Origin: Candidatus Kapaibacterium sp.
GTDB lineage: Bacteria; Bacteroidota; Ignavibacteria; Kapaibacteriales; UBA2268
Length of the DNA: 13,400 bases
Reading direction: 5' to 3'
Assembly: GCA_030835065.1 (NCBI GenBank)
Contig: JAUQWR010000513.1
Coordinates: 1-13,400 of the forward strand
In this document: positions 6,649-13,400 of the stretch, piece after piece
How the letters are laid out: the number at the start of each line of letters is the position of its first letter
How positions within the stretch are numbered: position 1 is the first letter of the stretch
The notes under the pieces: model-generated
Databases searched by the model: none
Seen by the model: the letters and a program-made list of their open reading frames with translations, nothing else
What the model was told of the DNA's origin: nothing
Translations under genes and position numbers: made by a program

Positions 6649-7335
6649 ATGGCGCTTTCTGTTGTTGTTAATAATTTGAAAAAATCTTTCGCTTTGAAAG
6701 GTCAGCCTGTAAATACTGTTTTGAACGATGTTTGCCTTAATGTGGTAAATAATGAATTTGTCGCTCTTATGGGTGCATCCGGTGTCGGAAAAAGTACTTT
6801 GCTATATTTGCTTGGTGCTCTCGATAAGCCTGACTCTGGAGATATTATTCTTAATTTTGATAAAGAATATGTGATTTCAAAACTGAAAGATGATAAGCTT
6901 AATGAAATTAGAAATAAAAATATTGGCTTTGTATTTCAATTTCATCATCTTTTGCCTGAATTTACTGCTTTGGAAAATGTGATGTTACCTGCACTTATTG
7001 CTGGTGATTCGAGTAGTGATGCTTCTAAAAAGGCAACAAGCCTTATGGATAGAGTCGGCGTTGGGAAATTACAAAAAAATAAACCTATGGAATTGAGCGG
7101 TGGCGAGCAGCAAAGAGTTGCTATTGCTCGTGCTCTCGTCAATAAACCTCAATTACTCCTTGCAGACGAACCAACCGGGAATCTAGATTCAGCTAATGCT
7201 CAGCTTGTTTTAAATTTACTTAAAGAATTAAGAGCAGAGTATGAACTTACTCTTATTATTGCAACTCATGATAGCTTTATTGCAAATTCAGCCGATAGAG
7301 TTGTGAAAATGGCAGATGGAAAAATTATTGAATAA
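6649..7335 (+). CDS. lolD: ABC transporter ATP-binding protein, LolD-like
   Basis: This is a 228-aa ABC ATPase with all nucleotide-binding motifs: Walker A GASGVGKST (residues 42-50), Q-loop Q97, signature LSGGEQ (149-154), Walker B LLLADE (169-174) and the switch histidine H207 (ATHD). The Q-loop region HHLLPEFTALENVMLP is characteristic of LolD/MacB-type ATPases. LolD powers extraction of lipoproteins from the inner membrane by LolCE in Gram-negative bacteria. No LolC/E permease lies beside it here, so its partner is unknown and the symbol is provisional. ATG 6649 is preferred over an in-frame TTG at 6619, because the extra 10 residues are unlike the family N terminus. There is no clear Shine-Dalgarno sequence. 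It begins a new unit after the terminator. Confidence 0.85.
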   Translation: MALSVVVNNLKKSFALKGQPVNTVLNDVCLNVVNNEFVALMGASGVGKSTLLYLLGALDKPDSGDIILNFDKEYVISKLKDDKLNEIRNKNIGFVFQFHHLLPEFTALENVMLPALIAGDSSSDASKKATSLMDRVGVGKLQKNKPMELSGGEQQRVAIARALVNKPQLLLADEPTGNLDSANAQLVLNLLKELRAEYELTLIIATHDSFIANSADRVVKMADGKIIE

Positions 7336-7394
7336 TATTTTTCTGGTATTTCGTTTTATGTTTTATCAAAAACTTAGAGTGAGAGGAAAAAATT

Positions 7395-8075
7395 ATGCTT
7401 AAATTGACTTACATTAGTCATTCTTCTTTTGTACTTAACGATGGGAAATACACAATTGCAATCGATCCATTTATTACAGGCAATCCCACTGCAACAGTTA
7501 AAAAAGAAGATATAAAACCAGATTTTATAGTCTTGACACATGCCCATGGCGATCATTTTGGCGATGCTTTTAGTTTGGCAATGGATAATAATGCAACAAT
7601 TATTGCTGTTAACGAATTAGCAAATTATATGGCAAGCAAAGGCTTGAAAGCTCATAATATGCATATTGGCGGATCTTATAAGTTTCCTTTTGGCAGATTG
7701 AAATTTACAATAGCTCATCATGGCTCTGCAAATCCTGAAGGTATGTATATGGGCGAACCAGCAGGGGTTATTATTAATGTTGGAGGCAAAACAATTTATC
7801 ACACTGGCGATACAGGCTTGTTTTTAGATATGAAACTTATCGGCGAACTTGATAAAATTGATATAATGATGGCTCCAATCGGTGATAATTTTACTATGGG
7901 GATCGATGATGCTGTAAAAGCTGTCAAATTTGTAGATCCTACTTTAGCAATTCCTATGCATTATAACACATTTCCTGTTATTCAGGCTAATCCTGAAGAA
8001 TTTAAACTAAAGGTAGAAAACATCGGTAAGAAAAGTATCGTTATGAATTATGGTGAAACTATAAATTTTGAATAA
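7395..8075 (+). CDS. Metal-dependent hydrolase, UPF0173 family (metallo-beta-lactamase fold)
   Basis: This is a 226-aa protein with the metallo-beta-lactamase motif THAHGDHFGD (H49, H51, D53, H54). Further candidate metal ligands are H108/H109 (IAHHGS), D139 (HTGDTG) and H189 (PMHYNTFP). The short length, the MLKLTYISHSSF start and the PMHYNTFP ending match the UPF0173/YtkL-type hydrolases, whose substrates are generally unknown. No signal peptide is seen, so it is probably cytosolic. GAGAGG at 7381-7386 lies 8 bases before the ATG and fixes the start. It follows lolD by 59 bp with no terminator visible between, so the two may be co-transcribed. Its reaction cannot be told from sequence. Confidence 0.88.
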   Translation: MLKLTYISHSSFVLNDGKYTIAIDPFITGNPTATVKKEDIKPDFIVLTHAHGDHFGDAFSLAMDNNATIIAVNELANYMASKGLKAHNMHIGGSYKFPFGRLKFTIAHHGSANPEGMYMGEPAGVIINVGGKTIYHTGDTGLFLDMKLIGELDKIDIMMAPIGDNFTMGIDDAVKAVKFVDPTLAIPMHYNTFPVIQANPEEFKLKVENIGKKSIVMNYGETINFE

Positions 8076-8098
8076 AAATAATCTTATAAATTAAAGAT

Positions 8099-8131
8099 AA
8101 GCGGAGTCATTTTGCTGATTCCGCTTTTTTT
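8099..8131 (+). terminator. Intrinsic terminator after the UPF0173 gene
   Basis: A stem of 9-10 bp is formed by AAGCGGAGTC (8099-8108) and GATTCCGCTT (8117-8126), with one G-U wobble and an 8-nt loop, followed by a run of T to 8131. It lies 23 bp after the stop codon and separates this unit from the kinase gene. Confidence 0.85.
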
Positions 8132-8134
8132 ATT

Positions 8135-8162
8135 TTGAATATTTTATATAACTTGGTATATT
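8135..8162 (+). promoter_or_regulatory. Weak candidate promoter for the TPR histidine kinase
   Basis: TTGAAT (8135-8140) and TATATT (8157-8162) are 16 bases apart, placed after the terminator and about 40 bp before the kinase start. The region is almost wholly A/T, so chance matches are likely. It is listed because a promoter must lie somewhere in this 70-bp stretch if the terminator is efficient. Confidence 0.25.
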
Positions 8163-8203
8163 TATTGTATATATGAAGTAATTGTTAATAAATATGTATA
8201 GCT

Positions 8204-10231
8204 ATGAAAAAGAATATATTGATTCTGTTTATGATGTTGTTGGGCATATTAGATTCTTATGCTCAGAATGATGTTAAAGGCAAATCAAATACTATTGGCG
8301 ACCGCGTAAATTCCTTGAAATATGCAGCTAATCAAATTATTGAGACAAATCCTGATAGAGCTATACAAATTGCAACTGAAGGACTAAATCTACTGAAAAG
8401 TTATAGTAGATCTTTACTAGTTGGCGAACTCAAAACAATAATTGGTAATGCTTATACTCAAAAAAATCAATTCGATAGGAGTTTAGATTTTTTAGAAGAA
8501 GCATATTTGAATTTTGAAGAAATAAATTATCAGGATGGTTTAATAAAATGTATGATTTCTTTATCGGAAGTTAATAGAAAAATTGGCTATACTGATAAAG
8601 CTTTAGGCTACTCTTTGAGTGCTTCACGCAGAATAAGAACAATTTCTGATAGTTCTTTAATTGGACTTACTAAGCTTGAATTAGGAAAATGTTATTATCA
8701 AATAAAGAAATATAAAGAATCATCAGATTTGTTGGATAATTCTTTGCAGTTGTTTGGTAGCTTGAAGTACTATAATAAAGAGCAAGAATCGTTTCTTTGG
8801 AAAGGTATGGCTCAGAGAGAACTAGGGAATTTTAATGCAGCAAAGCATTTCTTTTCATATATAAGCGATAAAATTGATAAAAAATCTAAATTATATAGTC
8901 GATACTTGCATGAGAATGGTAGCTTATTGATTCAGTTAGGTGATATACCTGGTGCAATTACGGATATAAGTAGATCTATAGAATTGTCGAAACAATTTGA
9001 TTGGCAGTATGAAAAAGCAATTGCTCAATCTGATTTAGGAATTGCACTTATTAGCAGTAAAAAATATTTTCAAGCATATAGTACTTTAGATGAGTGTTTG
9101 AAATATTTTGAAAAGATTGATGCTAAGGGCATGAGAGCAAAGGTTTATCAGTTGATGGCTGATTTAGCTTTTTTGATGAATGATCCTGTGAGTTCTTATA
9201 AATGGCATCAGATTTATGATAAATTGAGGGATAGTATTTATAATTATTTCTCAATAGAAAGAATTAATCAATTGCAGGTTGAGTTTGGATTGGAGCAAGT
9301 TGCCAATAAAATGGCGATACTCGATAATACTACAAAAATGAAAGATGCTGAGCTGGAAACTCAAAATAATTATACTTATGTTATCAGTATTATCTCAATT
9401 CTTTTATTGCTTGCTTTTTTGACTGTATTGCTCAACTTTAGAAAAAATCAGGCATTGAACAAACAGTTGAAAATTGTCAATATGGAACTCGAAAATAAAA
9501 ATGAAGAGTTAATCAAATCGCAATTGAACTTAAGAGAATCAAATGCAATTAAAGATAAATTCTATTCAATTATTGCCCACGACATTAGAAACCCGCTTAA
9601 TCCAATAAGTGTTGGTATTGAAGTACTTAAGCAAAGATATGAACTAAATATTGATGCAGAAAAACAAAGTAAGATAATTAATGATTTGAGTGATGCAACT
9701 AAAGTATTAGCAGAATTACTCGAAAATCTATTGCAATGGACAAATGTACATCGTGGCAAGATGTTTTTCAAACCTGATAAGTTTGATCTTGCTGATGTTG
9801 TCAATTCGAGTATTCATTTGTTGAATGAAAATATTAAACAAAAGCAAATAGTTCTGTTTTCTGATATTGCACATGAAACATACGTTATGGGCGATATGAA
9901 TATGATTGGTATTGTGATGCGCAATCTATTGTCCAATGCAATAAAATTTTCTAATAAAGGTGGGATAATTAAGATTTCTGCTGTAATGAAGGAATCATTT
10001 TATGAAATTTCTATTATAGATACCGGAGTCGGCATGAATCAAGAGATTGTCGATAAATTGTTCGATAGTGATTCATTCCATACAACCGAAGGTACAAACT
10101 ACGAAAAAGGAACAGGCTTAGGTTTAAAACTATGCAAGGAATTTATTGATTTACATGAATGTGCAATATCATGCAAATCCAGAGAAAATTCCGGATCTAC
10201 ATTTAAATTTACATTGCCAATCGCACACTAA
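8204..10231 (+). CDS. TPR-sensor histidine kinase
   Basis: This is a 675-aa membrane sensor kinase. Residues 1-20 form a signal peptide (MKKNILILFMMLLG, likely cleavage after SYA). Residues about 35-345 are a run of helical TPR-like repeats, probably six or seven, predicted to be periplasmic. One membrane segment (about 390-412) and a coiled coil (415-450) follow. The kinase has the dimerisation H-box IIAHDIRNPLNP with phospho-acceptor H459, N-box MRNLLSNAIKFS (N574, N578), G1 box DTGVG (606-610) and G2 box GTGLGLKL. It would autophosphorylate on H459 and pass phosphate to a receiver. No receiver domain is in this protein, and no response regulator gene is adjacent. The start has no Shine-Dalgarno sequence, but the signal peptide supports it. 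The stop codon overlaps that of the convergent hybrid kinase. The sensed signal is unknown. Confidence 0.92.
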   Translation: MKKNILILFMMLLGILDSYAQNDVKGKSNTIGDRVNSLKYAANQIIETNPDRAIQIATEGLNLLKSYSRSLLVGELKTIIGNAYTQKNQFDRSLDFLEEAYLNFEEINYQDGLIKCMISLSEVNRKIGYTDKALGYSLSASRRIRTISDSSLIGLTKLELGKCYYQIKKYKESSDLLDNSLQLFGSLKYYNKEQESFLWKGMAQRELGNFNAAKHFFSYISDKIDKKSKLYSRYLHENGSLLIQLGDIPGAITDISRSIELSKQFDWQYEKAIAQSDLGIALISSKKYFQAYSTLDECLKYFEKIDAKGMRAKVYQLMADLAFLMNDPVSSYKWHQIYDKLRDSIYNYFSIERINQLQVEFGLEQVANKMAILDNTTKMKDAELETQNNYTYVISIISILLLLAFLTVLLNFRKNQALNKQLKIVNMELENKNEELIKSQLNLRESNAIKDKFYSIIAHDIRNPLNPISVGIEVLKQRYELNIDAEKQSKIINDLSDATKVLAELLENLLQWTNVHRGKMFFKPDKFDLADVVNSSIHLLNENIKQKQIVLFSDIAHETYVMGDMNMIGIVMRNLLSNAIKFSNKGGIIKISAVMKESFYEISIIDTGVGMNQEIVDKLFDSDSFHTTEGTNYEKGTGLGLKLCKEFIDLHECAISCKSRENSGSTFKFTLPIAH

Positions 10232-11856
10232 TTGCTGCTGAAATGGTTCAAAGCAATATCAGGAAGACTAATTAAAAAAGTAGTTCCTTGGCCGTGAATA
10301 CTTGAAGCCGTGATTTTACCATTCAAAGAGTCAATACAATTCTTAACAATATTCAATCCTACACCAAATCCCTGAATATTATCTGTGTTTTCTCCTCTAT
10401 GGAATGGCTCAAAAATATGAGTTAATTCTTCGCTTTTAATGCCAATACCATTATCAGAAACAGAAATTGATAGTATAGAATTTGATAATTCTATTCCAAT
10501 AGTTATTGTAGAATCTTGACTTGAATATTTTTGGGCATTTGTAATTAAGTTATTTAAAATCAAATGTAGCAGATTGGAATCGCTAACGAAGTAGATCTTT
10601 TCTGCATTTGATTTTAAAACAATATTATGACGAAAACCATCAGTAAATGAGCAAACTTCAATAAGCTCGTGAACAAAACCGACAATCTCGACGGCTTCGA
10701 GCTTGAGAGGCAGATTTTTTGAATTGATTTTTTCAATAGTCAGAACATTTTCGAGCAAATTTGTCATAGTTTGCACAGCTTGAATGATTTTCCTAATGTG
10801 CTTGGAAAACTTAGTAGCATCTGAATCTTTTTGAAAGGATTCGAGAAACTCAGCTGAAGATGAAATAACTGAAAGGGGCGTACGATATTCATGCGATACC
10901 ATAGAAACAAATCGCGATTTGAGCTCGTTAAGTTCTTTTTCGCGTTCCCATGCTTTTGTAATTTCATTTTTTGCATTGAGAAGCTGTTCTTCTGCAATTT
11001 TTCTAAATGAAATTTCGCTTTTCAATTCGTACATTGTGGCTTCAAGCTGTGCAGTACGTTCTAATACTCTTTGCTCTAAATCACGATTGAGCGAGCTAAG
11101 GGTGGATTCGATATGCTTTCTTTCGGTAGCATCCCTAAGAGAAAGCAGTATAGCCTTGGTTTTGCCCCAAGGTATTAATGTAGCTGAAACATCCATTGGA
11201 ATAATGGTTTTGTCTCTTCTCAAAAAATCTTGTGATTCGAATACTGAACCATTAATAATTACTTTAGATAAAAGATCTGTTCGGTTGAATATATTGTTTT
11301 TTGGAAACAATGCAGAATAGTGTTTGCCGATCAAATCTTTGATCCTATAGCCAAGATATTGATAACAAGCAGGATTAGTGTTGTATATTAAGCCAGTATA
11401 AGAATCAATAATAATAATCACATCTAAAGATTCGCTAAAAATCACTTTAAATTTGTCTTCAGATTGTCTTAGAGCATCTTCGGCTTGCTTTCTTTCGATA
11501 GCATAACGAATAGATCTATTGATCACTTGAGGATTAAGCGAGTTTTTATCAAGATAATCTTGAGCACCTTTGCGTACAGCAAGAGTGGCAAGCATTTCGT
11601 CTTCTCTGCCGCTCAAAACAATTATGGGAATATCTGGAAACTTAGCGTGGACTTTGTTGAAAGTATCAATACCGGTTGAATCCGGCAATCCTAAATCTAA
11701 GATAATAAGATCATACTTCTCTTTTTCGAGTATACTGAAAGCACTCGAAAGCTTATGAGAGTTGTGAATATTAGCTATATCATTGCCATATTCTTCAATC
11801 ATATTTTTAATAAGAAAAAAATCGCCTTTGTTATCTTCAATCATTAAGATTTTCAT
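10228..11856 (-). CDS. Hybrid histidine kinase: REC-PAS-HisKA-HATPase
   Basis: This is a 542-aa cytosolic protein with no signal peptide or membrane segment. The N-terminal receiver domain (1 to about 120) has the acidic pair E7-D8, phospho-acceptor D54 (ILDLGLPDS), S82 and K104, so it looks functional. A PAS domain (about 131-245, ending LLSLRDATERK) is followed by a long coiled coil (about 248-316). The kinase core has H-box SHEYRTPLS with H322, N-box NNLITNAQKYS (N436, N440), G1 box DNGIG (468-472) and G2 box GFGVGLNIV. An N-terminal receiver feeding a kinase suggests phosphorylation input that controls kinase output. It begins 19 bp after the stop of the upstream PAS-PAS kinase, so the two are probably co-transcribed. 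The ribosome binding site is weak (GGTGATGT). Its stop TAG overlaps the stop TAA of the opposite-strand kinase. Confidence 0.92.
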   Translation of the reverse strand: MKILMIEDNKGDFFLIKNMIEEYGNDIANIHNSHKLSSAFSILEKEKYDLIILDLGLPDSTGIDTFNKVHAKFPDIPIIVLSGREDEMLATLAVRKGAQDYLDKNSLNPQVINRSIRYAIERKQAEDALRQSEDKFKVIFSESLDVIIIIDSYTGLIYNTNPACYQYLGYRIKDLIGKHYSALFPKNNIFNRTDLLSKVIINGSVFESQDFLRRDKTIIPMDVSATLIPWGKTKAILLSLRDATERKHIESTLSSLNRDLEQRVLERTAQLEATMYELKSEISFRKIAEEQLLNAKNEITKAWEREKELNELKSRFVSMVSHEYRTPLSVISSSAEFLESFQKDSDATKFSKHIRKIIQAVQTMTNLLENVLTIEKINSKNLPLKLEAVEIVGFVHELIEVCSFTDGFRHNIVLKSNAEKIYFVSDSNLLHLILNNLITNAQKYSSQDSTITIGIELSNSILSISVSDNGIGIKSEELTHIFEPFHRGENTDNIQGFGVGLNIVKNCIDSLNGKITASSIHGQGTTFLISLPDIALNHFSSN

Positions 11857-11875
11857 ACATCACCATAATAAATAT

Positions 11876-13400
11876 CTAAAAATTAGATATTAGTTTTGTT
11901 TTTATAACTTTTGGCAGAGCAAAGAAAAAAGTACTGCCATATCCAGGTTCGGAATCAACCCAAATTCTGCCGCCATTTTTTGCAACAATACGGTGGCAAA
12001 TAGCCAATCCCATACCCGAACCCTCGAATTCATCGCTCGTGTGCAATCTTTGGAATACCTTGAATATTCTGTGGAAATTATCTTTGCTAATTCCAATACC
12101 ATTATCAGATACCGAAAACAAGAATTCAGAATCTGATTCGGTGCAATTAATTTGAATTTCGGGATCTGCGTTATTGAATTTTATAGCATTTGAAATCAAA
12201 TTTTGCATTAGAATATGAAAATGTGTTTCGTCAAAATATATTTGAGGAAGCTTGTTGAAAATAATTTTTACATTATTAGTACTTATAATACTATTCCGTT
12301 CGGATATAATTGTTTGGATTACTTTATTAGTATCAACAATTCTAAGCTGATTATTGTGAGAATTAATCTTTGTGAGAGTAAGCAATTCCTTAATCATATT
12401 TTGAAGTCTTACTGCACCAGATACTGCATAGGAAATTAATTCTGAAGCCTCAGAATCTACTTTTTCCTGGTATTTGGTTTCTAATAGATTAAGAAAGCCA
12501 TAAATCATTCTTAGTGGCTCTTGAAGGTCGTGACTAGTGATATATACAAATTCTTTAAGCTCGTCGTTAGATTTTTTTAATTCATCCATAATAAGATTGA
12601 TTTTTCTTTCGTTAGCTTTATTGATTGATATATCCCTAAAATTATAATATAAATATTCTTCACCAATCAGATCGATAGTGCTTACATTCATAAAAGTATT
12701 TACAATAGCTCCATTGGGTAGTTTGATGTTAGTTTCTGATGCAAATTGATTGTCGATTCTTAATATATTGATAATTGAATCGCTTGTTATATCGGAAGAT
12801 GAATGGAATAGTTCGCTAATATTTTTTGATTTTAGAGTATCTGAATCCATAGCGAATAATTCTAATGCAGAATTATTAAAATCAAATATTTTACCTTTTA
12901 AATCTGCAAAAACAATTGCATCTTTTGAGCTTTGAAATATTTTTTTGTATCGTTGCTCAAGAGTTTCAATTTTGCTGAGTGCATCTTTTAATTGTGTAAA
13001 ATCGATACAGCAGCCAACAATACCGCTAGGATTATTACTCGCATCTTTTACTATAGATTTAAGTACTAAAAAAGAACGAGTAATAGAATCTTTGCAAGTA
13101 ATGTCTAAATCGAATATCTGAATAATATCAGGATTAGTAGTGATTTCATTATCTTTAGCTTTAATTTGGGCTATTGATTCACCATCAATATGCAAATCTT
13201 CAACAGAAAGAACTGAATCTAAGCTAGTTCCAATGAACAAAGTCTGAAATAAATCATTTGTTAAAATATATCTGCCTTGAATATCTTTGTAATAAATAGG
13301 ATAGGGAATTGTATTGATTAATGTATCCATTATATTCAAATTGTAATTGACTTTTTCCATTGCCTCAATTTCATTGCTAATATCAATAGCATAAGAAATT
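11876..13400 (-). CDS. PAS-PAS histidine kinase, 5' end outside window
   Basis: An ATG at 13360 would give 494 aa. However, the frame stays open for the 40 bases to the window edge, and the upstream codons read ISYAIDISNEIEA. This resembles the end of a further PAS domain plus linker, so the protein probably starts beyond the window. The visible part holds two PAS domains (about 10-125 and 136-250, numbered from that ATG), then HisKA with SHDLQEPLRM (phospho-acceptor H277), N-box QNLISNAIKF (N387, N391), G1 box DNGIG (419-423) and G2 box GSGMGLAI. The HDLQEPLR H-box is that of the phytochrome-like, PAS-linked kinase group. There is no membrane segment in the visible part. It has no receiver domain; the hybrid kinase 19 bp downstream carries one and is a plausible phosphotransfer partner, which is inference from proximity. 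Confidence 0.88.
   Translation of the reverse strand, partial: ISYAIDISNEIEAMEKVNYNLNIMDTLINTIPYPIYYKDIQGRYILTNDLFQTLFIGTSLDSVLSVEDLHIDGESIAQIKAKDNEITTNPDIIQIFDLDITCKDSITRSFLVLKSIVKDASNNPSGIVGCCIDFTQLKDALSKIETLEQRYKKIFQSSKDAIVFADLKGKIFDFNNSALELFAMDSDTLKSKNISELFHSSSDITSDSIINILRIDNQFASETNIKLPNGAIVNTFMNVSTIDLIGEEYLYYNFRDISINKANERKINLIMDELKKSNDELKEFVYITSHDLQEPLRMIYGFLNLLETKYQEKVDSEASELISYAVSGAVRLQNMIKELLTLTKINSHNNQLRIVDTNKVIQTIISERNSIISTNNVKIIFNKLPQIYFDETHFHILMQNLISNAIKFNNADPEIQINCTESDSEFLFSVSDNGIGISKDNFHRIFKVFQRLHTSDEFEGSGMGLAICHRIVAKNGGRIWVDSEPGYGSTFFFALPKVIKTKLISNF

Noticed and set aside
10261..10288. Imperfect inverted repeat AGGAAGACTA / TAGTTCCT, considered as a terminator for the convergent kinases
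   Set aside because: It lies within the hybrid kinase coding region, has a 2-nt bulge and is not followed by a T-run on either strand in the proper place.
10919..11320. 133-codon plus-strand frame opposite the hybrid kinase, Ser- and Leu-rich
   Set aside because: It is a shadow of the kinase coiled-coil and PAS coding sequence on the other strand. No ribosome binding site or family motif is visible.
1..13400. CRISPR array, tRNA or rRNA gene, insertion sequence or phage gene
   Set aside because: I saw no regularly spaced repeats, no tRNA-like cloverleaf and no transposase or integrase motif, and all large frames are accounted for by other families.

Overview
The window is a bacterial chromosome segment in two parts. 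Positions 1 to about 6610 hold the 3' part of the spc operon fused to the alpha operon, all on the + strand. Positions 6611-13400 hold accessory genes: an orphan LolD-type ABC ATPase, a UPF0173-type metal-dependent hydrolase and three large sensor histidine kinases. The base composition is AT-rich, most visibly in the kinase genes.

The organism looks like a member of the FCB group (Bacteroidota, Chlorobiota, Ignavibacteriota or relatives). Three features point there: a zinc-ligand-free L36, L17 with a long Lys/Ala/Pro then acidic tail, and a TPR-type periplasmic-sensor kinase. Recognisable Shine-Dalgarno sequences in front of several genes (rpsM, rpsE, the UPF0173 gene) fit Chlorobiota or Ignavibacteriota-like lineages better than classical Bacteroidota. 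The phylum is inferred, not proven.

Gene order on the + strand is rplR (3' end only), rpsE, rpmD, rplO, secY, map, infA, rpmJ, rpsM, rpsK, rpoA, rplQ, then a strong intrinsic terminator at 6584-6610. Spacing is tight and rplO overlaps secY by 8 bp. The set supplies large- and small-subunit ribosomal proteins, initiation factor IF-1, the SecY translocon channel, methionine aminopeptidase and the RNA polymerase alpha subunit. Two genes common at this locus in other bacteria are missing: adk between secY and map, and rpsD (S4) between rpsK and rpoA. The 84-bp rpsK-rpoA gap instead carries a sigma70-like promoter candidate.

Downstream, lolD and the UPF0173 gene run on the + strand and end at a second terminator (8099-8131). 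A TPR histidine kinase (8204-10231, +) then meets a two-gene minus-strand operon head to tail: a PAS-PAS histidine kinase, still open at the window edge, followed by a REC-PAS hybrid histidine kinase. The + kinase and the hybrid kinase overlap at their stop codons in the four bases CTAA. No separate response regulator or output gene lies in the window. The only receiver domain is the one at the N terminus of the hybrid kinase, which makes it a candidate phosphorylation target of its neighbours.

I see no CRISPR array, tRNA, rRNA, insertion sequence or obvious defence system. The kinase cluster and the altered alpha operon are the parts most worth a second look; neither is clearly a new system.
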